A stretch of 64,000 nt of DNA from Siniperca chuatsi (GCF_020085105.1 NC_058051.1:21713955-21777954), one strand, 5' to 3'. Positions 13,601 through 26,400 are shown, counted from the first letter of the stretch. Made by a program: numbers and translations. Notes: generated by a model from the sequence alone, not told the origin.

Positions 13601-14290
13601 CGTCAATTCGTAACAGAAGTTATCTCATCTCAGCAGGTCTAGACCGTACTCTTTATAATATTAATTATAGAGACCCAACAAATCACACTCTCACACTCAT
13701 TAGAGTGCTCCAAACACTGACCTTTCATATTTTAAATAACTGATTTACAGGATGGGTATCCAATTACAGGTGTGGCTGTGCTATTGCTTACCTGTGCGGA
13801 CAGAGTGCATCTCCTGGACGTCCTCTTGCAGGTCCATGCTGGCCTCTCTTACTACCCTGTTGTTTTTCTGCACCATTTCTGCTGCCAGGAAAGGGCATTT
13901 GGAGCCCACCGCCTGGCCAGCAGGTGACGTGATGTGGCCTGGGGGCAACTTGACTTCATGGTTTTGATCTACAGAACACAGGAGTACATTTCTAAATTAT
14001 AATCAGTCTACAAAATAAAAATAAAAAATTGTTTGCATTTAAATCACCATTAATTGTATTGATCTAACAGTTACATTCTAATCTTCGCCTTACAACTGAC
14101 CATCATTTGTTGGAGTTCCTTTGGACGCAGAAGCTGAAGATGACAGAGCTCTGGCTAGAGGTCTGGAGACCAGGTCCATCAAGACAGGGCACTTTTGGGC
14201 ATAGCTCACCAGCGATGACTTCCTAGCTAGCTGCAGGCAAACAGTGGGCACAACAGTCAGGAAAGGGCACCGGCGGATCACTGCGTCCAT
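10659..14290 (-). CDS. alas1: 5-aminolevulinate synthase 1, mitochondrial
   Basis: Condenses glycine and succinyl-CoA to 5-aminolevulinate using PLP in the mitochondrial matrix, the rate-limiting step of haem synthesis. Ten coding exons: 14101-14290, 13792-13968, 13373-13498, 13055-13274, 12712-12896, 12368-12547, 11938-12102, 11574-11842, 11150-11312, 10659-10819. Together they give 611 aa in frame. The N-terminal presequence holds three CP haem-regulatory motifs (RRCPFL, QKCPVL, SKCPFL). Next come [49 protein letters not shown] and the PLP-lysine site SGTLGKAFG (Lys416). The C-terminal extension ends with SSAECNFC and [11 protein letters not shown], as in ALAS1 rather than erythroid ALAS2. 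The start is the first ATG after an acceptor near 14308 and opens a matching presequence. No ALAS2-type iron-responsive hairpin is seen. Length is close to human ALAS1 (640 aa). A dispersed repeat sits in intron 2. Confidence 0.96.
13575..13692 (+). repeat. Dispersed teleost repeat in alas1 intron 2
   Basis: Sequence around TTTATTTATATAGCG through GGTCTAGACCGTACTC to AGAGACCCAACAAATC is shared with 63321-63460 with few differences. It is a type of interspersed repeat I know to be widespread in teleosts. The class (SINE or DNA element) cannot be decided here. Confidence 0.75.
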
Positions 14291-14634
14291 ATTAGATACT
14301 CTTGACCTAAGTGAGAAGAAGAAAAGGGGGAGCATTAAAAATGTGAGTTTTCAAGGAAAGCAGAATCCATTACATATATTCCATGAAGGTCAGATATTGG
14401 AATGTAATCTGCTCCTTGCTACTTTGGACTCACATTATTAAACAATAACTGAATGGGCAGTGTGATAAAGAAATGTTCCTAAAATGTAACTGAAACATAA
14501 ATAATCCAGTTAAACGTACTGTCTCAACAATGTTTAACTATTCAGGTAACATTTAATATTTTCGACCAAAACTGATCCAATAAAAATGCTGCCGTTATCT
14601 ACCAGTTGTCTCTTGCCACACAGTCATTTTTTAC

Positions 14635-14760
14635 CTGAACACATCCCAGTCCACTTTGACGTAACAGACGAAAAATGTCTTGCGAAACATGACCGACTCC
14701 ACACTAATCTATGACCAGTGAGACCAGAGAGGATGTTATGTTAAAAGCCCAAGAGACTAC
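14635..14760 (-). promoter_or_regulatory. Candidate alas1 promoter and non-coding first exon
   Basis: Upstream of the coding start, a minus-strand donor (CAG/GTAAAA at 14635/14634) could join a non-coding first exon to the acceptor near 14308. This putative exon contains a CRE-like TGACGTAA on the plus strand (14657-14664). A TTTTAA-like AT box lies near 14740. cAMP/CREB control of ALAS1 is established in mammals; its use here is inference. A second GC-richer block with another TGACGTA near 15875 could be an alternative promoter. Confidence 0.3.
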
Positions 14761-15004
14761 TTTCATTCACTCTGCTCTGTAGTCAGCTGTCCTTGACAAG
14801 TGGGAGAGGGAAGGCCTCTCAAGGACCTGTGTAGCTACTACAGCCTTATGGTCTTACCTAAGACAGAGAAGAAGAGCCATCTGGCTGCAGTTCAGATGAA
14901 AAAGATACATGAACTGTGATAGACTGAGCCCCCACCATCCCCCACTTTCTAGAAATGAACGGCTTTGAGGTAACTGACCTTGACTCAGAAATCATTATTG
15001 AAAT

Positions 15005-15329
15005 TAGGGCTGTCACAATATCAGATTTTCACTACAAGATTATTGTGGCCAAAAGAATTTCCGATAATGATATTATCTATAGAAAATTTGAAAAAAAAAA
15101 AGAATAAATGAATGCTATCAGTCAAATTCATCTTCTTTTTTTTCGTTTTATGGCTGGTGGCAACCAGCTTTAAGGTGCATTACTATGACAAAACGGAAAG
15201 AAACGGAAATTATTTAAGAGGCCTTGGATTATTTACAGGATATTATCATGTGTATTATTAACCTGATATCAATATTTCATTTTTAAATATCACTGCTATC
15301 GTCAATACCGGTGTATCGCGACAGCCCTA
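15005..15329. mobile_element. hAT-type MITE
   Basis: The element begins TAGGGCTGTCA and ends TGTCG-like CGACAGCCCTA, forming terminal inverted repeats. It is flanked by an 8-bp target duplication with one mismatch (ATTGAAAT at 14997-15004, ATTGAGAT at 15330-15337), the duplication length expected of hAT transposons. The interior has no coding capacity. It lies 0.7 kb upstream of the alas1 coding start. Confidence 0.8.
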
Positions 15330-17447
15330 ATTGAGATTACAAGGGAAAGCACAAACAGATCAAATATCTAGGTAGATTGTAAGCCAAAATTAACTGTATA
15401 CAACTTTCTATTACCATGCATTATATTTCACCCATTTACCTATGAGGACACATCTCATTAACTGTTATCACAGCATCCGTAATTGAAACTGGCTATTTAA
15501 GATGAAAACTGGCTTTTGGCTAAAAAGGGTTTTAGTAAAGTTTGGTAGCATACAGCAATAATCATCATAAAGATTAAGGAAGAAATTTACACTGGATCTG
15601 AAGAGGTATTTTTTAACAATCAGTTTTGATCAGTATAAGCTTATCAAGCCAATGTTTAATGGTAGCAGAAAAAAGTTATCTTCAACCAGCTGGACATGAC
15701 ATTGAACCGCATGACAAGTAAATTATCCTTGCTATATTCCCTCATACAGTTCCTAAATCAACCCACCTGGTTTATCCCTTACAATTAAAATGTCCTTGTG
15801 TTCCTCGGCAGTTTCAGAAAGGCAACTCCTCTTGCACACTGAGGAAACTTCAGCCGGACCACTTCGGTCACTGCGGTGACGTAGCAGTAGTATGTTGCAC
15901 AAACATAGAGGCACGCCCACTGACAGTCACGTAATACCAACCAAGATCGTCTATTCAAAACAGGAAGCACTCTACATCTATTAAACTGAACACAAACACT
16001 ACATCTAAACATGTTTTTTTATGTGAAATAAATAAATTTTGGTTTAATTTAAATTAAATGTCTTCAATATTACCCGAGTTTTAGCCCTAAAGATTATATT
16101 TGTTCAAATGACAATATGAGTAACACAATACTGAAAATGTCCTCATAGTGGTAGTAACTAGGTATGTGTACTGTTCTTAAGTACAATTTTGAGGTACTTT
16201 ACTTCTGAGATTATGACATTATCTGAAAAACATAGGCTATGATCAATTTATAAAGATACATTGCTATTGATTAAACCAACCAAACATATACAAAGCAGTT
16301 AAAATGAGTTCAAGCTCGACCAACTATAACATCAAAATACTGTTTACATGCATCAGTAATAATGGTTCAATAATATATTATAACACTGACTAGGGCCATT
16401 CTGCATAATACTTCTGTACTTCTGTGTATAATTCTGTACTTTTAAATACATAACTTAACAGTACATAAGTGTAATTTTGAATGCAGGCCTTTTACTTGTA
16501 ATGATAGTGTGGTGTTTTTCCACTTTTACTTAAGTAAATTATCGGAACACTTCTTCCACCAGTATTTTTTTTTTAAAGCTATAATTAGTTTTGGGGGGGT
16601 TCTGGACACACTTTCCCCCTTTATTTACTCAAGGCAACTCATTCTTTTGATTTTACAAACAATATAAGTTTCTTAAAACTCTTAAAATATATATTTTTAT
16701 ATATCCATTTTTATGTTACCATTAAACATTGTTTTGTGACTCGACCTTGTATGTACATTTGTACTGTTAAAGTTATGGTTAAAGTAAATAATTAAATACA
16801 TAAAGAGGAAGCACACAAATAAAATTGCACTCCTCTCTGACGAGATTGCCCCATTCTCCCATTTAGTGAACACTGTCTCCACCTGCTGGAGAACAGATTG
16901 TATACAGGACAGCAGCGTGAGCCTTATACAGTATATTGTGCATTAATGAATTAACAGCCTCACAAATACTCCAATTCCAAACCACTAAATCATCATCCTC
17001 ATCTGCTGATTTATAGTCTTTGCACCAGCATTCTTATCCAGTGGTCGTAAAGCATGCAAGACAATGCTGAAACAATTGTAGAATAATTAACTCCACGAAG
17101 GAAACTGATTGACATAACATGTTTGATGTTTTATAACAGCAAGTCCAAACATCTTGGGAATATAAACAAGGCCAACAAGAATATGATAAAACAAAAACAT
17201 GCTGACTTGTCATTGGGATTACAGGTTTTTAATGATAGGATGAGGTCATTTCAGAAACAAAATTAGAAAACATAAAAAGTACACAGTCACTAATAAACAT
17301 GCAAACATTACAAACCAAACCAACTTAACTTCATATTTCAATCTGTCTGACAAGGTCAGGCAAGACAGTTACACAGAAAATCTTTTTTTCGTTTTGCAAC
17401 CAGCTTTAGCAGTCCACTTGTTATTCCACTAAGTGACAGCATTGTGC
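15330..17447. other. Intergenic region alas1-spo11
   Basis: Left of 17448 lies the spo11 3' UTR; an ATTAAA-type signal on the minus strand at 17228-17233 is a candidate poly(A) site about 215 bases past the stop. The region around 15780-15970 is richer in GC than its surroundings. 16150-16563 is a dispersed repeat. I see no further exon. Confidence 0.5.
16150..16563. repeat. Dispersed repeat, ACTTTTACTT family
   Basis: Contains AAGTACAATTTTGAGGTAC at its left part and CCACTTTTACTTAAGTAAAT to CTTCTTCCACCAG at its right end, a repeat I know from many teleost genomes. Related pieces lie at 27884-28072 and 28362-28418. Diverged and non-coding. Confidence 0.65.
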
Positions 17448-20400
17448 TCACACCCAGCCCCCGTAACGCAGCTTATTGGGCAGGTAGATGCTGGTGAGGA
17501 AATCAGGAGCAATGGCTGTCAGGGACTGTATTTCAGCCTTGACCTTACTCTGCTGCATCAGTTCCATCTACAACAAGAGCAAACACGCAATTCTGAGAAG
17601 CATACAAGAGGAAGCCATGCAAACAACAAGCATAAATCATCAGGTGTTTATCTCTAACAGCCACTCCACAGCAGAGTGGCTGTTCTGTATCCTCAGTACC
17701 AGCAAGCTAAGAGTCCACACATTCCTACGCCATGTGTCACATGGGCAAAATGTTAAAACTGTGTAAACCTCTAAGGAAGAACACCTTTTCCTTTTGAAAA
17801 AGGAACAGGGTGCTTCAGCCCAACATTTTCCAAAGTAGGCTCATAGGAGAGTGTGGTTAGGGGTGAGTGATATGGACTAAAGGAGGTTAAAATTAACTAT
17901 CACAGCATTTTGTTTTTACTGATGTGTAATATTTGCTATTCAAAAATCACATAGTAAAGGTTAAAACTCACATTTATCCAATTGTCAAATGTTTTTTGGT
18001 GGTTTAACAGATCAAATTTGTATTAATTAAAAAAGGGGAAAAAGGGTCTTAAGGATTTGATCTCACACTGGGACAGGATTTATTCATTTAGACAGAGTAC
18101 TAAAGGAGAACACTCAAACAATAAAATTAGAGATAAAATAAACAATACTAATTTATCTTCCAGCCTTACAACCAGTTGAAAGTGATATGTTTCAGATACG
18201 TTCCTTCATCGCACTTTATCTTGCTTGCAAATTTCTATGCAAGTCTCATCCTTCACTCTACCTTAAAGCACTTTCCTCTTTCTTTCCCTTCTCTTCTCTC
18301 ACCTCTTTCTGCATGTCTGGTTCGCTGGTTAAGTACGGCCTTTTGAGGAGGCTGCTGAGTTTGCTTTCATCTCTCTTGGTGAGGGGGATCAGTGCAGCCT
18401 CAGGAACCCGCAACCTTAACAATGAAATGATGTTTTTACTACACGTAAGTAAATTAATTTAAATGACAGCAGCCCGCAGGCAGTTCTGTTGATGGATGTC
18501 GTCCCTACAGTATGTTTCCTCCCATTCTCAATAGACGCACACTGAGAAGTTATTATGTGTATGTTTAGGGGGAAACATAAGACGAAAAACTGTACAGACT
18601 ACAATTAAATGTATGTCAAAAAGCCATTTTGGCCTAAATTTGTTCAAGGGGACATATACTTAAAACTCAATATGCTCTCAGACACAGTTCCTTAAAGGAA
18701 ACAAAAAAAAAAGTGAGGGCGACAGCAACAGAATCCAAAACAAACAATCTAAATGTCCCCAGAATACAATCCCAATTAGAGGCAGGAGGAGGAAGTAGGA
18801 AGTAGCGAATGTTGAGTCCAAACCTCTGGAGGTCAGAGGGGAGGAGGCCTAGCCACATAACGCTGGGGACAGTCAGACTGTGGGCCTCAAACGACATGGC
18901 CTGTGGAAAAACCCACGCACACACGCCCAGTCACACACATAGACACAAAACATGCTTATACACAACACACACAATATCTCAAACAAAAAAAAAACGCACA
19001 GATAATCAGTAGTGTACCTACATAATGTGGTTATGCCCAACATATGTTCACAATGAAGTTAGTGAACATCAAGGATGATTATGCAAGCATCACAGAGATC
19101 AACAAAGACATTGCCACCCAATAACTCAGCATTTTCACTCCATACCGTGTCAGTTTAAATATTCTGAGATGGATGATTGGTCCATTTTTTTGTTTTATTC
19201 AAAGAGAGGCATAATTACATATTGCTAACAGAGAGACACTGCACAGGCCACATCGGATAATATACAGTACAGGAATAACTGGCATGGCGGGACTCACCAC
19301 TGATCCGTACTTGTAGATACACATGATCTCAATCCCTGGGAAAATCAGAAGGAGAGACACAGACACGCTGCAATCACTGGCATACCAGAGCAATTATCCT
19401 CCAAGATGTGTAACGGAGCTTAGAACAAAGTAAAGCATTACATATGTGTCTCGTCATGCAATGGGAAAAGGGTTAGAGGTATGAAGACTGATGGAAACCG
19501 AGCCACCCCGCCTGGATGCGATCACGCCAACGGAAATAATAGCCAGACCAGGCACAATGACGTACCGGACAGGTGCTAACATCTGCGGGCTTAGTGAGGA
19601 TGCAATCCTACTGTGAGTACGTGGAGATGAGAAGAGAGTCCATCCATCCATCCATCCATCTTCTTCCGCTTATCCGGGGCCGGGTCGCGGGGGCAGCAGT
19701 CTAAGCAGAGACTCCCAGACTTCCTTCGCCCCAGACACTTCCTCCAGCTCCTCCAGGGGGATCCCGAGGCGTTCCCAGGCCAGCCGAGAGACATAGTCCC
19801 TCCAGCGTGTCCTGGGTCTTCCCCGGGGCCGCCTCCCGGTGGGACATGCCCAGAACACCTCCCGAGGGGCGTCCAGGAGGCATCCGGATCAGATGCCCTA
19901 GCCACCTCAGCTGGCTCCTCTCGACGTGGAGGAGCAGCGGCTCTACTCGAGCTCCCCGTGTGACTGAGCTCCTCACCCTATCTCTAAGGGAGCGCCCAGC
20001 CACTCGGCGGAGGAAGCCCATTTCGGCCGCTTGTATCCGCGATCTTGTCCTTTCGGTCACTACCCAAAGCTCATGACCATAGGTGAGGGCAGGAGCGTAG
20101 ATTGACCGATAAATCGAGAGCTTTGTCTTTCGACTCAGCTCCTTCTTTGCCACAACGGTCCGATACAGCGCCCGCATCACTGCAGACGCTGCACCGATCC
20201 GCCTGTCAATCTCACGCTCCATCCGTCCCTCACTCGTGAACAAGACCCCGAGATACTTAAACTCCTCCACTTGGGGCAAGGACTCCCCACCCACGCGAAG
20301 AGAGCAAACCACCTTTTTCCGGTCAAGAACCATGGCCTCAGATTTGGAAGAGCTGATTCTCATCCCAGCTGCTTCACACTCGGCTGCAAACCGTCCCAGT

Positions 20401-23400
20401 GCATGCTGCAGGTCCTGGTTTGAAGAAGCCATCAGAACGACATCATCTGCAAACAGCAGAGATGAGATCCTGTGGTTCCCAAACCGGACACCCTCCGGCC
20501 CCTGACTGCGCCTAGAAATTCTGTCCATATAAATTATGAACAGAACCGGTGACAAAGGGCAGCCCTGGCGGAGTCCAACATGCACCGGGAACAGGTCTGA
20601 CTTACTGCCGGCAATGCGAACACAGCTCCTGCTCCGTTATACAGGGACCGGACAGCCCTTAGCAAAGGGCCCCGGACCCCATACTCCCAGAGCACTCCCC
20701 ACAAAGCGCCCGGGGCACACGGTCGAATGCCTTCTCCAGATCCACAAAGCACATGTGGACTGGTTGGGCAAACTCCCATGAACCCTCGAGCACCCGATGG
20801 AGAGTATAGAGCTGGTCCAGTGTTCCACGACCGGGACGAAAACCACTCTGCTCCTCCTGAATCCGAGGTTCGACTATCGGACAATTCTCCTCTCCAGTAC
20901 CCTGGAATAGACCTTACCGGGAGGCTGAGAAGTGTGATCCTCTGTGATTGGAACACACCCTCCGGTCCCCCTTCTTATACAGAGGGACCACCACCCCGGT
21001 CTGCCAGTCCAGAGGCACTGTCCCAGACCGCCACGCGATGTTGCAGAGACGTGTCAGCCAAGACAGTCCCACAACATCCAGAGACTTAAGATACTCAGGA
21101 CGGATCTCATCCACCCCGAAGCCTTGCCACCAAGGAGCTTGCCAACAACCTCAGTGACTTCGGCCAGGGTGATGGATGAGTCCGCCTCCGTCCCCAGCCT
21201 CCGCTTCCTCTTCGGGAGGCGTGACAGCGGGATTGAGGAGATCCTCAAAGTATTCCTTCCACCGTCCGACAACATCCCCAGTCGAGGTCAACAGCTCTCC
21301 ACCCGCACCGTACAAGGTGTTGGTGAAGCACTGCTTCCCCCTCCTGAGCCGTCGGTCGGTTTGCCAGAATTTCTTTGAGGCCGACCGATAGTCCTCCTCC
21401 ATGGCCTCTCCAAACCTCTCCCAGTCCTGAGTTTTTGCCTCTGTGACCGCACGGGCTGCAGCACGCTTAGCCTGCCGGTACCTGTCAGCTGCCTCGGGAG
21501 TCCCACGAGCCAACAAGGCCCGATTGGACTCCTTCTTCAGCCTGACGGCATCCCTTACTTCCGGCGTCCACCACCGTGTTCGGGATTGCCGCGCGACAGG
21601 CACCAGAAACCTTGCGACCACAGCTACGAGCCGCCGCATCGATCGACAATGGAGGTGGAAAACATGGTCCACTCGGACTCAATGTCCCCAACCTCCCGGG
21701 ATCTGGGAGAAGCTCTCCCGGAGAGGTGTGAGTTGTAGACCCTGCTGACAGAGGGCTCCGCCAGACGCTCCCAGCAGACCCTCACGATACGCTTGGGCCT
21801 GCCAAGTCTGTCCGGCTTCCTCCCCGCCAGCGGATCCAACTCACCACCAGGTGGTGATCGGTTGACAGCTCCGCCCCTCTCTTCACCCGAGTGTCCAAGA
21901 CACGCGGCCGGAGGTCAGATGATACGACAACAAAGTCGATCATCGACCTCCCGGCCTAGGTGTCCTGGTGCCACGTGCACTGATGGACACCCTTGTGCTT
22001 GAACATGGTGTTAGTTATGGACAAACTGTAACTAGCACAGAAGTCCAACAACTGAACACCGCTCGGGTTCAGATCAGGGGCCGTTCCTTCCGATTACCCC
22101 TCTCCAGGTGTCACTGTCGTTGCCCACGTGGGTGTTGAAGTCCCCAGTAGAACAACGGAGTCCCCGGGTGGTGCACTGTCTAGTACCCCTCCCAGGGACT
22201 CCAAGAAGGCCTGGTACTCTGCACTGCTGTTCGGCCCGTGAGGCCGCCACAACAGTGAGAGACCTGTCCCCACCCGGAGGCGGAGGGACGCGACCCTCTC
22301 GCTCACTGGGGTAAACTCCAACACGTGGACGGCTGAGCTGTGGGGCTATGAGCAGGCCCACACCAGCCCGCCGCCTCTCCCCGCCCGGCAACGCCAGAGA
22401 AATGGAGCGTCCAGCCCCTCTCGAGGAGACGGGTTCCAGAGCCCAGGCTGTGCGTGGAGGCGAGGCCGACTATATCTAGCCGGTAACGCTCAACCTCCCG
22501 CACAAGCTCAGGCTCCTTCCCCCCCAGCGAAGTGAGGGTACTAGACAGTGCACCACCCGGGGACTCCGTTGTTCTACTGGGGGACTTCAACACCCACGTG
22601 GGCAACGACAGTGACACCTGGAGAGGGGTAATCGGAAGGAACGGCCCCCCTGATCTGAACCCGAGCGGTGTTCAGTTGTTGGACTTCTGTGCTAGTTACA
22701 GTTTGTCCATAACTAACACCATGTTCAAGCACAAGGGTGTCCATCAGTGCACGTGGCACCAGGACACCCTAGGCCGGAGGTCGATGATCGACTTTGTTGT
22801 CGTATCATCTGTCCCTAGAGCCAGTTTCTGTGTCCGGAGATCTGGTCGCCGAAGCCCCTGCCTTCGACTGCCGCCCAGATCTCTCTGCACCGGCCCCTTA
22901 CGGATCCTCCTGCGGGTGGTGGGTCCACGGGAGGACGGCCCCACGTCGCTCCTTCGGGCTGTGCCCGGCCGGGCCCGTGGGGGAAAGGCCCGGCCACCAG
23001 GCGCTCGCCGTCGGGCACCCACCCCAGGCCTGGCTCCAGGGTGGGGCCCGGTAGCGCCAATCCGGGCGACGTAACTGGCCTTGATTTTAAATAATCCATA
23101 AGGGTCTTCTGAACCGCTCTTGGTCTGACCCGTCACCCTGGACCTGTTTGCCATGGGTGACCCTACCAGGGGCATACAGCCCCAGGCAACATAGCTCCCA
23201 GGGTCATTCGGGTACTCAAACCCCTCCACCACGTTAAGGTGGCGGTTCAAGGAGGGAGTCAAGTGTTGTTAAAATGTGTGGAAGTATGTGTGAGAGGTAA
23301 AAACTGGTTTGCGCTCAAGTCAGATGATGTGTACCATGAGGGTCAGCATCCACCAGAGCGAAGATGGGGATGTGCAGCGTGTCCCAAAGCTTTCTCACCA

Positions 23401-26400
23401 TCAACCTGCTGTTCACATCTGGCACGCCTTTACCCTGATCCACACAATCACACCTGTTAGAAGAACACTATGACTGCCCTTTTTGAGAAGAGATAACATT
23501 CAAATTAGTATATTCATGTTACATTTAGCAAAATCCCCCCCAAAAAAGTAGTGGCAAAAAAGAAAACACACTGTGATTATGATGCAAGGAAAGAGCTTTG
23601 TGCAGAAGTCGTCATCTAGCAGTCTCTGAAATGTTGCGTCCTTCTCAACTATCATGACAAATTTTGCAGATGATACAATATCTGTACATGATCAAGGAAC
23701 ACACACACACACACACAGACCCTGCAACCATATAGTGCAATTCTCACAAGTATCTAAAAGAGACAAAAAGGAAAGGCACGTGCATACACAGTAAAATTGT
23801 CAAACAAATCACAAAGGATACTTGTAATCCCACCAATGTTTGATGAAACTGCAACAGCCTAAAACAAAATACAGCCATTAAAATTGGTTCAACTAGTAAA
23901 AGATCTGTCACTCAAATGTATTCCTTCCTGTTATAATCCTAGCAGTAGTTTTATAAGCCTATCATTGGTTTGGTAGGTAACACAAGGTACCTTGTGGCGC
24001 TCTTGACATCTCATGGTGCTGCAGAGCAATGTAGGCATATTGTTTGTATCACATGTTCTACCAGCACATGACGCTACAGGGTTACATAATGCATATTTCT
24101 GCCAAATGCAGAATACATGGTGTTAAGTTGGTGTCAGTAATGTGCCATAAAACGATGACAATGTGGCATAAAATGTAATGATGTAATTTTTGTAGTTTCT
24201 CAGTTTAGTTACATGAAGACTTTTTCGGTCAGTGGGGCAATTGGTTTAAGTTGTTGATCGAACTTACAGCAGAGCTGGAGTGGCAGTCAATCCTTGTGCC
24301 GTCCTCCTCCAGATAACACAGATCACCTGAAATGAATCCCTTGGATGTGGCCAACTGGTGATGTAAGTTAATGAATGAATTTTACTACTAGGTTTTAATG
24401 TCTGAGGTGTGTGTTGCCATACAATCACACATGTACACTGTCTGTCACATTAACATGGACATGCACACTTACCACATGTAGTGATCTGCGAGGAACCTTT
24501 AGCATGCAGGAGATATCATCCACTATACTATCAACAGTTTTTTGGGAACCAAACAGCTGTGTATTGTTGTAATAAATGTCTCTGTGGAAACAAAATGTAA
24601 ATATTCACGAGAGCAGATTCAGCAATAACCAAGCAAAACAAAACTACTTCACATAAAAACTGCCATGAAACATGAATTTTAACCAGCTTTAGTGATCATT
24701 TAAATGTGAATTGATAACAAATAACCTTTTCGTAGCATATGAGCTGCTCTGCACAAGTCTGTAGATGACCAAGAGAATCTTGAGAATTTGTGCTTTAAAA
24801 CAGAGAAACAAATGAAAAGTCTATAATTTCTTCTGGAACATTAAAACACTACACTCACGATCATGAGTGTTATATCACATCTTTAAAAGGACTGGAGTGG
24901 AAAAAAACATATTCTGTTCTTAATTAAGATATCCATGTGGTAAACCGATCCCTAAAAGCCTCTCAAGATATTCTGTCTCTGCCAATTTGTCACCTAAAAC
25001 TAAGTCTGACTTTTACTGCCGTTTGTGCAGTTTATGCATATGTTCACAATGAATATAAATGAAAGCCACATGAAGAACAGTACAACTGTTTTTTGACTAA
25101 AAGGAATGTCGGTTGTCAAGAATAGTAAAGTTGCATATGAAGCAAAAGGAGAAAATATAAGAACAGAAACGTGTGTATCTTCTCACCAAATTTAGTGACA
25201 GACGAAGCACAGTCGCTCCTAATGGTGGTGACAGAACTTCCTGAACTCATTTGAAGCCCGATGGCACTGTCAAAACTTAAGTGGGAAGTAATGAAAGAAA
25301 AATGTATAGCAAGTGGAAAAGAAGGGAAGAAAAGCAGCCATCATAGAAATCTACACAGATTGTGAGTGCTACATTTACTTTTTTAGCTTTGAAAATCAGC
25401 TCCCCCACCTGTAAACCATCTAAAACTCCCCACACCCCTGAGGGCTACCTGTGAGAAGGCTTCCCCTGTATCTCACCGTCCTGATTCTTCTGTGAAACCT
25501 TTGGCACTCAATCTGTGTGTTTCTCACATTTGAAAGGGCTGAGCCAGAATGTGCTTTAAGCAGCGGCAAGGTTTGATCCAAACAAGACCAGACAGTCTGC
25601 TTTGCTCTGAGCATAAGGTCTCCACAGCCTAGTCACATTAAATCCCTTTGTAAATTTGTGTTTGTGTGTGTAGGCCAGTGCTGTTCAATTCCTTATCAAT
25701 GTGTCATCTTTTAAGCAGCAGGAAGTTATTTCAACTTCAATCTCTTGGAATGAAAGCTGAAAGTTAAAACATTTTTTCCTACCACCTGGTTGCCTGTGCA
25801 ATCAGTAAAACACACCTTACACAAATTCAGGTAGAGCTGAAGTGTGTATTTCCTCTTTAAGGAAATTAAACAGAAAACTGGTCATCTTGTGTGGGCTGAC
25901 CTCCCACAAAAACTTATGCAGGTAAATGTTTATTTAATTCTTTACACAACATGACGACTTGTGTTTATCTTTTAAAGGTCAGACGACTTACACAGATCCC
26001 ACACAGTCGGTGTGTAAAATGACTGCAGTGTTCAGGGTGGGGAGAAAAACTTTTCATGCTACAGCGTGTTTTCAAGTTACCTGACGTTGGCCCAGCTGGA
26101 TCTGTTGGGCAGGGCCAGTACAGGGGCCTCATTTTTGGACATACTAGTCACTACTCCTTGAATTACGTTTTCAATGCGGGTCAAAATTTCCTTTCTGGAA
26201 AAGACGATACAGTGAGGATAGCAATATATCAAAAACATGAATAATGCGGCAGTCAGACAAGTTACCAAAAAAACAAACAAAACAAACAACAACAAAAAAC
26301 AAACAAACAACAGACAGTCATTTCTGCTGTGAATGTCGAAACTGATAAAAATGAAAATAGCTTTGAATATGGTCTGGCAAAAACCTAGTGCAGGGGTTCT

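Larger units (their letters stand above)
19640..23256 (-). mobile_element. Rex3 (RTE clade) non-LTR retrotransposon, defective
   Basis: Runs on the minus strand from a 5' leader near 23256 to a (GATG)n tail at 19640-19660. Order: leader; apurinic endonuclease fragments; reverse transcriptase with [13 protein letters not shown] and catalytic FADD (20442-20453); RLRWLGH-like C-terminal end and [13 protein letters not shown]. Two short stretches (20547-20567, 20987-21006) match the standard Rex3 PCR primer pair as I remember it, and the GATG tail is a Rex3 trait. Frameshifts and stops break the ORF, so it is not autonomous. An inverted copy of an endonuclease segment interrupts it at 22534-22811; without that, about 3.3 kb remains, near full length. 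A GAGTC at both edges may be a short target duplication. It lies in spo11 intron 9, in the same orientation as spo11. Confidence 0.88.

Noticed and set aside
10659-14290. Erythroid alas2 as identity
   Set aside because: The C-terminus ([16 protein letters not shown]) and the presequence follow ALAS1, and no 5' iron-responsive element was found.
22534-23256. 5' inversion of Rex3 by twin priming
   Set aside because: Sequence beyond 22811 returns to the minus orientation and carries the element leader, so the inverted piece is internal and duplicated rather than a 5' inverted end.
20534-23262. Many Arg/Pro-rich open frames on the plus strand
   Set aside because: They are shadows of the GC-rich Rex3 element, whose real coding strand is minus.
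25187-25266. Shorter spo11 exon 3 using the AG at 25267
   Set aside because: It keeps frame but drops three residues; the upstream acceptor gives [10 protein letters not shown], matching the conserved SPO11 segment better.
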